From a virus, in the IMG/VR virus record IMGVR_UViG_3300009194_000007, positions 1-64,000 of that record: a stretch of DNA of 64,000 nt; one strand, given 5' to 3'. The position numbers were made by a program, and so were the translations under genes. Shown one piece after another: positions 47,276 through 57,338 of the stretch (position 1 is its first letter; every line of letters starts with the position of its first letter). Under the pieces are notes generated by a model, which did no database searches, was not told the DNA's origin, and worked only from the letters and a program-made list of their open reading frames with translations.

Positions 47276-47785
47276 TTAACTCCAAGGTTGATTCATAAAT
47301 TGGTTAAACTCTTCCATCATGGCCCGCTCATCAGCCGGGATGGTGATATTGTCATTGTAATATTTAGCCATAAGGAAGTAAGATTGACCCGTTACGGTAT
47401 CCGCGTTCGGGAAAATCAGCATGTCTTTATCGAGGGTTTGGACTTCACTGGGCGTCAATTCGAAAATATGCAGCTTGAGGGCATTTACGCCTTCAATCTC
47501 AATATTCCCACACTTGAACCATGTCACTCCTTCCGGTGCAGACCCAATCACAAATAGAGTTCCACCGCCATTGCCCATCCATTGCTTATTGGTGAGACGC
47601 GGAATACGCATGGTATCCCCATCCCCGAACTTGATGCCCATCAGATACCCTTGATCATTATACTCAAGACGAATTCGGTTAGGGGCAGCCATTATCGTAT
47701 GTCCAAACTCATCTTGGTATTCGTTGGGCGTTGGGCGAGAATAGGAAATCATCTCACCCAGTTTCTTCTTGTTAAACTGCGCCAT
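47276..47785 (-). CDS. Virion-associated hypothetical protein, 169 aa
   Basis: Beta-rich with a helical C-terminus (PADERAMMEEFNQFMNQPWS). It overlaps the upstream fibre-tip gene by 14 bases and precedes the coiled-coil fibre by four. The segment FVIGSAPEGVTWFKCGNIEI looks like a beta sandwich. Probably a fibre hinge or cap protein; family unknown. Confidence 0.6.
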   Translation of the reverse strand: MAQFNKKKLGEMISYSRPTPNEYQDEFGHTIMAAPNRIRLEYNDQGYLMGIKFGDGDTMRIPRLTNKQWMGNGGGTLFVIGSAPEGVTWFKCGNIEIEGVNALKLHIFELTPSEVQTLDKDMLIFPNADTVTGQSYFLMAKYYNDNITIPADERAMMEEFNQFMNQPWS

Positions 47786-48899
47786 TTGACATCTCCGTAT
47801 CTACATAAGCCCGTGCGTAGCAACGAAACAGTTTGATTAACCCGGTGAAATACGAACTTTCCGTGCTTTCTCCGATGGTAATCATATTCGGGGTATTCAA
47901 TTCAAACATATTGAAATCTTTGTATTCCCGTAATTCAGTGCCTTGATTGATGTCCATCCTCACTCCATAGGGACTATAGGTAAAACGAATGAACGATTCT
48001 CCTTGGAGAAGATTGGAATTATCTTCAAATCCAAACAATGCGTTTTCAGAATCAATTTTGATATTATTCGGTTGATCCAATCTGCCAATCTGGATATGTT
48101 CTTTGAGATCAGCCGTATGGAGTCGGAACGCAGTTCCTTTAGAACCGGGGTGAGGTTCGTACATGAAATCGATAGTACCTTGTTGCTTATTCATGGTACG
48201 ACCGTATTCCAATGCACCCGTGATATAATCGGGAAGACGCTCTTCGATTGCCCCATTGGTAGGAATCAATGACGAATACAGGTTTTCCTCGATCTGCATA
48301 GTGGAAATCCAAATATCCTTCTTAAGATTTTCGTGTGACGTAGCAAAGGCAAAATCCACAATAGGCGTCTCGGGTGAACGAATCCTTGAGCGGACCCAGA
48401 ACGACCCATCCTTGAGCGGACCACGAATATCATAGGTGCTATCCGCATCCATGACATCCTGCCCATTGATCAGTAGGTGCATCTCTGCCCAACGACTATA
48501 TGACCTACCGATGATCGGGTAACTGTTATCGGATGTCCTGACGAAATAAGAGACTCCGATGTATTCACAATCAAGGGGAGTGTCAAAGACAACCTTGGCA
48601 GTCTTATCAACGACCGAACTATCCATATGTAGGGCATTGCTTGCACCCATGAGCGTATTGGATGAAGTCAGTGACATGCCGCTGCTAAGAACAAAATCAT
48701 CGAGAGTATCACTGTGCTTGAATAGGTTGCGGGAGTAACCCTCTATCTGAATCCCTTCTAGTGTTTTCAATCGAGGGTCATAGGCATAAGGAATAGCAGA
48801 AACGGGGATTTTTACCAAATCCCCGTTAACATCAAACAACCACTTATCAGAATTTCTATGGATGGTAAATAAATCACCAAAGGGAACTGTAGTTAACAA
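47772..48899 (-). CDS. Fibre protein with carbohydrate-binding (LamG/jelly-roll) domain, TTG start
   Basis: 375 residues. I place the start at TTG 48899 because GGGAGG, which overlaps the stop of the upstream gene, is 5 bases before it and no ATG is available. Residues 60-190 look like a carbohydrate-binding fold (YIGVSYFVRTSDNSYPIIGR; FWVRSRIRSPETPIVDFAF). Residues 210-370 look like a second LamG-type domain (QGTIDFMYEPHPG; LFGFEDNSNLLQGESFIRFT; GLIKLFRCYARAY). Probably binds surface glycans. Confidence 0.65.
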   Translation of the reverse strand: MLTTVPFGDLFTIHRNSDKWLFDVNGDLVKIPVSAIPYAYDPRLKTLEGIQIEGYSRNLFKHSDTLDDFVLSSGMSLTSSNTLMGASNALHMDSSVVDKTAKVVFDTPLDCEYIGVSYFVRTSDNSYPIIGRSYSRWAEMHLLINGQDVMDADSTYDIRGPLKDGSFWVRSRIRSPETPIVDFAFATSHENLKKDIWISTMQIEENLYSSLIPTNGAIEERLPDYITGALEYGRTMNKQQGTIDFMYEPHPGSKGTAFRLHTADLKEHIQIGRLDQPNNIKIDSENALFGFEDNSNLLQGESFIRFTYSPYGVRMDINQGTELREYKDFNMFELNTPNMITIGESTESSYFTGLIKLFRCYARAYVDTEMSNGAV

Positions 48900-48901
48900 T
48901 T

Positions 48902-49771
48902 TTACCTCCCAATTGCCAGCCAATAATGACCTTGGCCGAACCCTGTGTCATTTAAGTTGGTCGCTACAAAAGAAAATCTATCCTTTACATCAAACCCGTA
49001 CATTCCAGAACTTTCTTTATCGAAATAAGCACCCTTGCTACCAATGACTATGAATGCCCTGTTTTGGAAAGGCTTTGGAAAGTTTATAGACTTTTGTTCA
49101 ACCGGTGATTCAAGAACGATCCACCCGTACTGAACAATCAACCCGCCCGGCAAATTAAACCACCCACTGTTTTGACCCGGGGACGGGTCATCATGTTCGT
49201 TGATGAAAATATCCCACAATGATTGTGCGTTTTCATAAGCCAAACGAACAGCATTGGCACTACCCGCGTCGTCTGTGTCATTGCTGTCGACTGCATCAAT
49301 GACATCGGGAATGGCGGCGCGTGCTGAGTTAGCCGCAGACATGGCACTGGATGCGTGATCATATGCCTTCTTGACTGCATACGGTGTAGCGGCCTGATCC
49401 TGAATGGTGCTATTGGTGGAATTATTCAATTGAACAATGCCACGATCAGACAACGATGCCCATGGGAGACGACTACGTTTGACATTTTGTGTTGTCTGGT
49501 TGATGAGATCTTTGACATACTCATCAAGCACACGAAATTCGGCGACCCGGATAACGTGCTGCTCATCGGTCGGCGTGCCAAACTTAGACTGACCTGCCGC
49601 ATCTCGGCGCACCAGTGAAAAGGGAACCGCTTCACTGGTAGCATTCAAAACATCTTCAATGTTCGTGATGGCTTGTTCGAGATTGACTTGAATATCATGC
49701 AATGCACGGTTCAGTGTAATCTCATCAAGCGGTTCACCATTGCTGTATAGAACAATCGGTGTATAAAGCAT
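48902..49771 (-). CDS. Short tail fibre / receptor-binding protein
   Basis: 289 residues. LNRALHDIQVNLEQAITNIE is an N-terminal helix region; LSDRGIVQLNNSTNS with QAATPYAVKKAYDHA is the tail-fibre repeat (Phage_fiber_2 type); the C-terminal 90 residues (GGLIVQYGWIVLESPVEQ; NFPKPFQNRAFIVIG; GFGQGHYWLAIGR) match receptor-binding fibre tips. A late-promoter motif lies about 60 bases upstream. Confidence 0.78.
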   Translation of the reverse strand: MLYTPIVLYSNGEPLDEITLNRALHDIQVNLEQAITNIEDVLNATSEAVPFSLVRRDAAGQSKFGTPTDEQHVIRVAEFRVLDEYVKDLINQTTQNVKRSRLPWASLSDRGIVQLNNSTNSTIQDQAATPYAVKKAYDHASSAMSAANSARAAIPDVIDAVDSNDTDDAGSANAVRLAYENAQSLWDIFINEHDDPSPGQNSGWFNLPGGLIVQYGWIVLESPVEQKSINFPKPFQNRAFIVIGSKGAYFDKESSGMYGFDVKDRFSFVATNLNDTGFGQGHYWLAIGR

Positions 49772-49782
49772 TCAAATACCCC

Positions 49783-50655
49783 TTAGAATCCGATGACTAG
49801 GTATCGAACACCTAGTTTCTCTGCATTGGTATTTACCCCGCCGATGCGGGTAGCCCGAAGTTTTGCACCACCTGTATTTTGCTCGATAGCCCGAATGAAG
49901 AAATCTGTCCCTTCATGGTAATTGGCGGGATCAACTTCATACCCCACGGGGATAACCATCAATGTCTTGTTGGGCATCGCTTGGGGGAATGTCACATTCA
50001 GATCGAAATAAGAATGAATGTGATTGAAACTGCTAGACGGGTCAGCAGTATTATAAACCGATGCAGCTTGAACCTCAGCATACTGAATGATGATCTCGCG
50101 CTTCTTGTCATCACTGGAATCCTTAACAGGAAACTTGAAGACGAAGGTATCATTGCCGAACAGACTTGCTCCAAGAATCCCTTCGAAAAGAGACAGGGGC
50201 GTAACCGCCTTAGAATCGTCTGTACCGGTCGATGTTTCTAACCCGGTAGCCAAGGCTACCAAGCCCGCGAAAGCATGTGTGGAGTCCATAGCAGCGAAAT
50301 TTGAGGCAGTGATAACCGCTGTGGTACTTGCCTTATCCGTTGCTTGAATATCTGTCGCCAATTCCACCACCCCAACAGACGAGGTAGTGGCATATTGGGT
50401 GACATTCTCTAGGAAACGAATCTTATTGTTCCATTGGTCAATCCATTTGGTCAGCGTTTTGACATCAGACGGATCGCCAGACGGTCGAACCGGTGCTTGT
50501 TCAAGGAAGTTTTGCACCGTAACCTTGACATCGGTGCCCTCCGGGGAAGAGGACACGTCCGATTTATCGACAATCACAACTTCATCATTGGCACCAATCG
50601 TGGTGACCTCTGTGAGTTCTGTAAAACGAATATACTTACCGAGTGTTGAAGCCAT
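49783..50655 (-). CDS. Tail fibre protein, 290 aa
   Basis: The start ATG at 50655 overlaps the stop of the upstream propeller gene (TAATG); starting at 50703 would add residues out of character. Contains TTSSVGVVELATDIQATDKA, the fibre repeat, then TPLSLFEGILGASLFGNDTF, and a C-terminal tip (FPQAMPNKTLMVIPVGYEVD; YLVIGF) related to that at 48902. Together they look like two subunits of short fibres. Confidence 0.72.
   Translation of the reverse strand: MASTLGKYIRFTELTEVTTIGANDEVVIVDKSDVSSSPEGTDVKVTVQNFLEQAPVRPSGDPSDVKTLTKWIDQWNNKIRFLENVTQYATTSSVGVVELATDIQATDKASTTAVITASNFAAMDSTHAFAGLVALATGLETSTGTDDSKAVTPLSLFEGILGASLFGNDTFVFKFPVKDSSDDKKREIIIQYAEVQAASVYNTADPSSSFNHIHSYFDLNVTFPQAMPNKTLMVIPVGYEVDPANYHEGTDFFIRAIEQNTGGAKLRATRIGGVNTNAEKLGVRYLVIGF
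49829..49836 (-). promoter_or_regulatory. Late-promoter motif GTAAATAC
   Basis: Minus-strand GGTAAATACC, 58-65 bases ahead of the ATG at 49771, inside the end of the upstream fibre gene. Confidence 0.45.
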
Positions 50656-52130
50656 TAGGGTGTTCCTGTAACTGGTTTCAATCCAGCCGCAATAGCAGCG
50701 CAAGCGTTCTCATTACCAACAAAGACCCAAACCTGATTACCGTTCGGGGTAATCTTCCTTACGGTCTGATCGATGCTGCCTGAGTACACATATCCCAAAT
50801 AGTCCACGTCCAATCCACGAACAATGTCCGTGTGACGCTCAAACTTCCAAATTTCTGAGCCGGTCGGATCGATTTTCCTTACTGTGTTATCGTCAGACCC
50901 GACATAAAGCACATCGTTAGCATCAACGACTAAGCAATGGCTGAAGTCGGTGAAATCGGATTTCTCCCAATCGCGCCCACGACTGGTGTTGAACTTCTTG
51001 ACCTTGAAGATGGTGTCGAACACCGACGCATAACAATTGCCCACAGAATCAGTTGCAATCGCTACCAGTTCTGAAGACTTGGTATCAAAGGCACCTGCGG
51101 TAACCAGTGTTCCGGTGGCATCATCTATTTCATAGACGTTACCGTTTCGATACCCGACCAGAATGTTGCCACTAGGCATGAACGCGAGGTCCATGGCATC
51201 CGCCGTATCGCCACTGATGATCCAGATCATATTACCCTGACGATCCATCTTCATGACGGTGCTATCGTTACCACACGAGTAGATATATTCGTTGTGATAT
51301 TTGATTGAACGAATCACGTCCGTATGAATCTGGCGTGACCACTCTTCGGTACCATCGGATTGGCGAAGTTTCTTGATTGAGAAATCACGCGATGCGCTGT
51401 AAACAAATACGTCATCAAGCGTTAGATCAGTCACCCAGTTAATATGACCCGTATATGACCATACTTCCTGATTGACCGAATTTATCTTGCGAACACTATT
51501 GTCTCCCCAATAGCCTGCATAGACCGGAATCCCATGATCATGATCCATCTGCGGAGGATCAACCGGGGGCGGTTCGATGGAGCAATCATACAAACTGGAA
51601 TCCATAAGGGTGAATGTCCAGATAACCTGAATATCAATCAGGCGTGAAATGGATCGCACACCGAATCGCTTGTAAGAGAACACAGTCCCATTACCAACTC
51701 GAAGCGTCGCCGAATTGTACTTGGCATTCACCTCGTTCGGGAACAAGGTGTCCATGATGTTCTTTCCATCCAGAAGCGTTGCCACTTCAAGAACATTTTC
51801 ATCAGGAAAACTGTAAACCATTTCAGTCGGATCAACCTGATAGATGACCTGTTGGTTCATGTCCGTAAAATTCTTCTTGGCGGGTCTTGGAAGAAAAATA
51901 GACCAGTCCCCGGTATCTTCACCGGCACCGTAGTCCTCACCCAAATAGAACGCACTGAACCGGTAGTCATCGTTCGTATCATCCAACGATAACCGTTTCC
52001 AAAGGGCATTCATACCCTTCTCGGTGATTACATTCTTATCAGAAAATTCAGACAGGGTTGCCCCTGTCGCCTTGTCAATCTCACGAATGGTAAGAATGCC
52101 CTGAATACCGGCAAGTTGTTTTGGTTTCAT
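50655..52130 (-). CDS. Baseplate-proximal protein with seven-blade propeller, copy 2
   Basis: 491 residues. Residues 1-200 form an N-terminal domain (NVITEKGMNALWKRLSLD; VGNGTVFSYKRFGVRSISR; IQVIWTFTL) shared with the gene at 52133. From about 208 there are diverged blades: VYAGYWGDNSVRKINS, VYSASRDFSIKKLRQSDG, VLYVGSDDNTVRKIDPTGSE, VYSGSIDQTVRKITPNGNQV. The last two are close to the fibre A and B blades, so this protein shares the ancestry. Attached through its N-domain to the tail, it may add another binding face. Confidence 0.75.
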   Translation of the reverse strand: MKPKQLAGIQGILTIREIDKATGATLSEFSDKNVITEKGMNALWKRLSLDDTNDDYRFSAFYLGEDYGAGEDTGDWSIFLPRPAKKNFTDMNQQVIYQVDPTEMVYSFPDENVLEVATLLDGKNIMDTLFPNEVNAKYNSATLRVGNGTVFSYKRFGVRSISRLIDIQVIWTFTLMDSSLYDCSIEPPPVDPPQMDHDHGIPVYAGYWGDNSVRKINSVNQEVWSYTGHINWVTDLTLDDVFVYSASRDFSIKKLRQSDGTEEWSRQIHTDVIRSIKYHNEYIYSCGNDSTVMKMDRQGNMIWIISGDTADAMDLAFMPSGNILVGYRNGNVYEIDDATGTLVTAGAFDTKSSELVAIATDSVGNCYASVFDTIFKVKKFNTSRGRDWEKSDFTDFSHCLVVDANDVLYVGSDDNTVRKIDPTGSEIWKFERHTDIVRGLDVDYLGYVYSGSIDQTVRKITPNGNQVWVFVGNENACAAIAAGLKPVTGTP

Positions 52131-52132
52131 AA

Positions 52133-53536
52133 TTAGTTCCTATTAACTGCCATGTCATTGACATTATCTTCTTCTTGGGCATACATCCAAATCTGATTGC
52201 CATCAGAGTTCAATTTGCGGATGTACCCATCAGTAGACAAAACGAAAATGGAGTTGCTGGCATCGACAATGACCTTTTGAATCCATTCTGTGCTATCCGT
52301 ATTCTTCCACACCTCGGTCTTTGCGGGTGACACTTTACGAACGGTTTTATCATTGGACCCAGCCACCACGTTGTTTAGAGAATCCCCGGATACCGATGTC
52401 ACAAAATCCGTGAACCCGTTATACTCCCATTCGAATGATCCATCAAAATCGAACTTACGAAGAAGATTATCACTAGACCCGGTATAAACTGAATCGTTGG
52501 CAGCAAATGCCACATCCAGAATCGTTGACGGATGATAGTTGCTCGTCCACACCAGCCCTCCATTCGAATTGAGTTTCGTCATGACATTGTTAGACGGGGT
52601 ATAAATGAGAATGCTTCCATTGCTCGCTACATCTCCCACCACTACCGGCATACCGGCATCATACGTCCACAGGGGCAAGCCATCCGAGTTCAACTTGACG
52701 ATGGTTCCATCATTCGAGGACGTGTACAGGTTGCCTCTGTCGTCTGTCTTGAGTCCGGTGATGGTGTCAGTATGTGCATCATAGCGCCATTGTTCCACGC
52801 CACTGCGATTCATTTTAATGATCACATGATCAATGGCACTAGCCGAATAGATGTTCTTGGTCAAATCCGATGCAACACAGATGACTTCATTATCATGGAG
52901 GCGTGAAGAAAAGGCCAATGACCCAGTAATATCCAATTCATTGACCTCATTCCTACCATCGGTGCAGTAATAGGCCAGAGTGATTCCATCATCGAAGATA
53001 CCCTCGTTACAGTATTCCGCCGCGTTCTTCAGGGTAATCGTCCAGACGATCTTGATATTCACATCACGGGTAATGGATCGAATTGGAAACCGCTTGTAGG
53101 CAAACGTCTCCCCGTTACCGAAACGCAAAGTCGCCGAACTGAAATCCGCTGAGAACTGATCCGAAAAACTCTGCGCCATGGTCATAGCACCATCAATGAT
53201 CGCCGTGACCTTGATAGTCGGGTCCAATGGATAGTCATAAAAGACCTGATCGACCTTGGCGAAATAAATTGCCGTCTGATCAGCACTGGTGAAATCCCGA
53301 GTCGCAGGTTCGGGATTAAAGACAGACCATGTAGCCGGATCACCAAAATCTGTACCAATGGCAATGGTTTCGAATTTAAAAATTCCACTGGAATCGGACA
53401 TGGAGATACGACGCCACATCTGCCCAATGCCTTTATCCGTGACAATATTATCAGAGGGACCGCAAATCTCGATTCGTTTTCCAGTTTTGCGGTCGTATGT
53501 TTCTATGGTGACTTCACCTTTTGCATATTCGTACAT
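52133..53536 (-). CDS. Baseplate-proximal protein with beta-propeller, copy 1
   Basis: 467 residues, paralogue of the neighbour at 50655. The N-domain shows NIVTDKGIGQMWRRISMSD, FGNGETFAYKRFPIRSITR and IKIVWTITL. From about 195 the blades read NIYSASAIDHVIIKMNRSGV, NLYTSSNDGTIVKLNSDGLP and VVAGSNDKTVRKVSPAKTEV. It follows the tail-protein I-like gene and has a late-promoter motif upstream. Function as receptor binding or tail decoration is inference. Confidence 0.75.
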   Translation of the reverse strand: MYEYAKGEVTIETYDRKTGKRIEICGPSDNIVTDKGIGQMWRRISMSDSSGIFKFETIAIGTDFGDPATWSVFNPEPATRDFTSADQTAIYFAKVDQVFYDYPLDPTIKVTAIIDGAMTMAQSFSDQFSADFSSATLRFGNGETFAYKRFPIRSITRDVNIKIVWTITLKNAAEYCNEGIFDDGITLAYYCTDGRNEVNELDITGSLAFSSRLHDNEVICVASDLTKNIYSASAIDHVIIKMNRSGVEQWRYDAHTDTITGLKTDDRGNLYTSSNDGTIVKLNSDGLPLWTYDAGMPVVVGDVASNGSILIYTPSNNVMTKLNSNGGLVWTSNYHPSTILDVAFAANDSVYTGSSDNLLRKFDFDGSFEWEYNGFTDFVTSVSGDSLNNVVAGSNDKTVRKVSPAKTEVWKNTDSTEWIQKVIVDASNSIFVLSTDGYIRKLNSDGNQIWMYAQEEDNVNDMAVNRN

Positions 53537-53539
53537 TTA

Positions 53540-55231
53540 TTACCCTCGATTGTCCCAATGGGGTTGCGCTTTGTATTTAATGTCGAACACAAAGTCGAAC
53601 CCGATAGGTCTATCCAACGAAAACCAAATATTATTGTATTCAGTAATGTTTGCCAGAGACGTATTATCCGGTGTAAAAGTGGTTGATTTCCAGTTGGGAT
53701 CAGGATTGTCTTCCTTACCGAAGATAGTCACCTCGAAAGAATAGGTGAACTGTTTAGGTGATGAATCCGCTTTTAGGTCACCTGTCACAAAATTGAAATC
53801 AACCAAGGTGTTATCCTCGAACCCAGACCCTTGCGGGACACCTACCATATATTCGTTGGTCACCGTATCCGGTCGGAAATTCTGAGAACGAATCTCAGTC
53901 GGGTTACGAATCAAAAAACCATCCAAGGATGCCAGTGTTTCAATGATGCCATACGAATCGGTAGTCAAATCAAAACACAAGGACAGCGCGGTTTCATCAT
54001 TTGAATAAGGGGGTGTTGTTCCAGACAACACACTCTCGACAACACCTCCATAATATACCAAACGATACGAAAAGGATTCTTCGTGAGGGGTAACAAAAAC
54101 AAACTCTTCTGTCCCGACCCGAGGTACCGGATACGCATTTGGATTATCGAACCGAAATCCATTTGAAGCATCTTGATCCGAATACTCATCCACGCCATCT
54201 GAATTTCGATAATCAACCTTCTGGACCGGTGAAATTACCATGTCCTTGGAAAACGGACTCGGTGGTGTTCCTGCTAAGAAATCCTTACTGACCTGCAATT
54301 CATAAGGCATCCTATCGAAGTCTTGGTGTATGAGAACACCTTCGTCTTCCATTTCCAGCGGCTTGGCAATATAGAAGTCACGATAATCTTCCTTGATCAC
54401 GCTCCTGTCGTAAATGGTGTGCGGAGTTACAATTACCACAACCCGAACATTCGTCGGGCGGAAGGCATTGAACAGGAAGAAATTGAAAATGTTTTCAACG
54501 ACCTTATAAAACTCAAGATCGGTGTAAGCATAAACCTCCCCGGTATCCTCATCAACGTAAGGCTCCATGAAGATGTTATATGTCTCTTCACTCACCCGAA
54601 TGAAAATATATGGGGTACTCATCACCTTGTCAGGAGTACGAACTTTAGTCGTCTCGTCATACTTCTCCCCCACGATCTCTAGCTGGGACAAAGTATCTGA
54701 CGTGTCAAAAAACTTTCTTCCTTTGAAATACGTGTTCCCGGCAGTATCGACATAGCTATCACCGATCAAAAACGATCTAAAGTCGGTTCTGAAAAAATCA
54801 GTGATAACCGTTTCCATTTGCTGTTGATCATAATCATCCAGAGAGAACACCTTACCGATCTCTGGATCATATTTCTCAGGGTTAGGAAGCCAAGCATATT
54901 CGACCTTGACATCCCAGCCGATCAGTCGGAATACCCAATTGACTACATCTACGGTACCGGACTTCTTATAGATAGCCTCTAGGTCACGAATGATCGTTCT
55001 TTGGAGTTCGGGGTTTAAATTGCGAGGGAACTCCATGGCAAACTGACTCGCCAGATGGGCTAGATGTTGTTCGGGCACCCTAGCGTAATCATGCAGGTTG
55101 TCCATATCCTCAATCGCAGCAGCGAACTCATCGAAGAGTTCGCCAGCGGTTTCAAGATATTCCTGAAGTTCATTGTCGCCTTGGAGATATTCTGGAATCC
55201 TCTTAGGCAATAGCTTCTTGTACGTTTCCAT
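53540..55231 (-). CDS. Baseplate wedge protein, tail protein I-like N-terminus
   Basis: 563 residues. LLPKRIPEYLQGDNELQEYL, LASQFAMEFPRNLNPELQ and IIRDLEAIYKKSGTVDVVNW match the phage tail protein I / TIGR02242 family of baseplate wedge proteins, linked to gp6-type proteins. The remaining 350 residues are beta-rich and carry fibre-attachment character. It lies directly downstream of the gp6-like gene, 8 bases apart, as in P2- and T4-type baseplates. Confidence 0.78.
   Translation of the reverse strand: METYKKLLPKRIPEYLQGDNELQEYLETAGELFDEFAAAIEDMDNLHDYARVPEQHLAHLASQFAMEFPRNLNPELQRTIIRDLEAIYKKSGTVDVVNWVFRLIGWDVKVEYAWLPNPEKYDPEIGKVFSLDDYDQQQMETVITDFFRTDFRSFLIGDSYVDTAGNTYFKGRKFFDTSDTLSQLEIVGEKYDETTKVRTPDKVMSTPYIFIRVSEETYNIFMEPYVDEDTGEVYAYTDLEFYKVVENIFNFFLFNAFRPTNVRVVVIVTPHTIYDRSVIKEDYRDFYIAKPLEMEDEGVLIHQDFDRMPYELQVSKDFLAGTPPSPFSKDMVISPVQKVDYRNSDGVDEYSDQDASNGFRFDNPNAYPVPRVGTEEFVFVTPHEESFSYRLVYYGGVVESVLSGTTPPYSNDETALSLCFDLTTDSYGIIETLASLDGFLIRNPTEIRSQNFRPDTVTNEYMVGVPQGSGFEDNTLVDFNFVTGDLKADSSPKQFTYSFEVTIFGKEDNPDPNWKSTTFTPDNTSLANITEYNNIWFSLDRPIGFDFVFDIKYKAQPHWDNRG
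53573..53580 (-). promoter_or_regulatory. Late-promoter motif TTAAATAC
   Basis: Minus-strand TTAAATAC 37-44 bases ahead of the ATG at 53536, inside the last codons of the upstream baseplate gene. Confidence 0.5.
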
Positions 55232-55239
55232 AAGGCTCC

Positions 55240-57327
55240 TTAGCGAATGATGTTGAGAACACTGTAATTACTGGTCTGGGTATTGGTCGGCTCATCCGCG
55301 AAAGGCATTTTGAAGACCGCACCATCCCGTGCCACATCGAAGTTCTGATATTCGTTCTGTTGGAATTTCACATAGTACATGCCATTCGGAACAGACGGGG
55401 CTTCGATCAACGACCGCTTGTAATCCACGAAGACTACCGGGAAGAAATACCCATCAGTTGGTTCGACATTACCATTACCATCGTCCTGCATGATGATGGT
55501 TTCCTGATCATCCACGATACGAACCGAATTAGGTTTGATTTGATCGCTGTTAGATGTAGCCACATTTTGTGACTTAGGCAATTGGATCAACTGACGGAAC
55601 CTAGTGAACTCAACCAAATCACCGGTACCGACTGAAAGGGTATAGGTTCCCGTCTCAGTAGGCTCTTTAATTCGAATCTGATTAGCCTTCGGTGTTGCTA
55701 ACATGAGGCTGGTATTCTGGAAAATCTTGTCCTTCATACGTGCCACCAAGGTTTCCACGGTATCCGTATCGTAAACAAGAATCGAATAGGTATTCCCATT
55801 GATGGTTACGTTCCAGATATCATCCTTGTTGATGACATAATCGTAACTCAATTCCACAATCCCATCGTAAGCCGGTTGCGGGATCGGCAGAGGAATCATT
55901 GCATCGATTTCCACCTTCACGAAGTCCGTCATCGGATAGGTGATGTTATTGAATACCGTGGTTAGGTTCTGAAGGTATTCGACAAATTCAGAATGCTGGA
56001 ATCCGGTACCGATGGCACCTTCCCGAATACCGAAATACTCGTTGATCCGATCCTTTAGAATCTTGACCAACTGGGCATCAGAAATCGGCAGCTTGGGATG
56101 TCGCTTGAAATCAATATCCAATTTCAAATAGGTTCGAACCGCTTCACTGATGACCAGATGGGTGGTGTTCACCTTGTATTTGCTCAGGTACTCACCGAGT
56201 TGGGTCTTCTGGACAGCGTTAAGAGGAATGCCTTGCTTGGTCAGATAGGCGATATAGACATTGTTCATGGTGAAGATGATCGTATCCGCCTCATGCTCCC
56301 CATAGGCAGTCACGTCAACGATATCACCGATGCCAGAACGACGAGTCCAAAACTCATAATCGAAGTTGGTGACAGCACGATCATTAGTCCTGACGTACTC
56401 AGCGACGTTACGACGCATCTCCACAATGCTTTCTTCATCATTACCACCCCGGATAGGAGTCGTATTGGTGAGTTCATAGTAATAGATGTTTCGCGGAGTG
56501 GTAGTGGTGTCGTCATAAAGGTATTCTGATGCGAAATTGAACTCAAGTCCGGTTTTGACCACATCGACTTCGGACCCAGAGGATTCCACCCAATTGACCA
56601 CGACTTCACCTTCCGGCTTCTTGCCGAAGATATCGTTACCGAAAATGATCCGCATCCCTGAGCGGTAATAGCGAATGTCATAGGCGCGGGTCTTGGAATC
56701 AGCAAACGAGAGTGCCCCGAGACGGATGCCATTGATCTCGTTGTCAACGTCATAGAACTCGCCCTTGGCATCCTGAATATAAAGGGAGAACTCTTCCTTA
56801 TTCACATAGTCGCTGAACTCAAGGAAGTTGTTTTCTCGGTAGGGAGAGGCTTCGAAGTTAAAAGTCTCCTGACGAATCGATCCTTCCTTCACCGACAGGG
56901 TGACTTCCGAATCCCCAGAAGCAATCGTGGCATCTTCCATGACAATGAAAGCATTGTCCTCGAAATAGACTTCGGTACCATAGGGAATGAAGATGTTTCC
57001 AATAGCCGGGACGCTGGCATCGGTTTGATTGTCCTTGAGGCGCAGTTTCAGTTGGCCCGTGGCACTGATCTTGCGACGCGGGCGATAGCCGATAGCCGAC
57101 ACCGCAGCACGGGCCGAAGAATCCAATCGGGAAGTAATCAGATAGCTTTCTTGGGTACGGCGTTCCAACATAAACTGAAGGTTATCGGTGATATCCGCCA
57201 GTAGTTGGATAAGCGTCTGTCCCATTGACGATTGATATCCTTGACCCCACCCCGGCTGATCGCTCAGTTTTTGTGTGGCCTCGTCAACGAGTGATTCATA
57301 GTCGTACTGGGTAAAATCTTTGCTCAT
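55240..57327 (-). CDS. 6: Baseplate wedge protein (T4 gp6 / P2 gpJ family)
   Basis: 695 residues (T4 gp6: 660). The N-terminal part QKLSDQPGWGQGYQSSMGQT, LIQLLADITDNLQFMLERRT and AAVSAIGYRPRRKISATGQL is family-typical. The middle has RIIFGNDIFGKKPEGEVVVN and GGNDEESIVEMRRNVAEYVR, with TNDRAVTNFDYEFWTRR; these are the baseplate J hallmarks. It forms the wedge around the hub. Next to gp25, as in T4-like phages. Confidence 0.9.
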   Translation of the reverse strand: MSKDFTQYDYESLVDEATQKLSDQPGWGQGYQSSMGQTLIQLLADITDNLQFMLERRTQESYLITSRLDSSARAAVSAIGYRPRRKISATGQLKLRLKDNQTDASVPAIGNIFIPYGTEVYFEDNAFIVMEDATIASGDSEVTLSVKEGSIRQETFNFEASPYRENNFLEFSDYVNKEEFSLYIQDAKGEFYDVDNEINGIRLGALSFADSKTRAYDIRYYRSGMRIIFGNDIFGKKPEGEVVVNWVESSGSEVDVVKTGLEFNFASEYLYDDTTTTPRNIYYYELTNTTPIRGGNDEESIVEMRRNVAEYVRTNDRAVTNFDYEFWTRRSGIGDIVDVTAYGEHEADTIIFTMNNVYIAYLTKQGIPLNAVQKTQLGEYLSKYKVNTTHLVISEAVRTYLKLDIDFKRHPKLPISDAQLVKILKDRINEYFGIREGAIGTGFQHSEFVEYLQNLTTVFNNITYPMTDFVKVEIDAMIPLPIPQPAYDGIVELSYDYVINKDDIWNVTINGNTYSILVYDTDTVETLVARMKDKIFQNTSLMLATPKANQIRIKEPTETGTYTLSVGTGDLVEFTRFRQLIQLPKSQNVATSNSDQIKPNSVRIVDDQETIIMQDDGNGNVEPTDGYFFPVVFVDYKRSLIEAPSVPNGMYYVKFQQNEYQNFDVARDGAVFKMPFADEPTNTQTSNYSVLNIIR

Positions 57328-57338
57328 GGTGATTCCTT

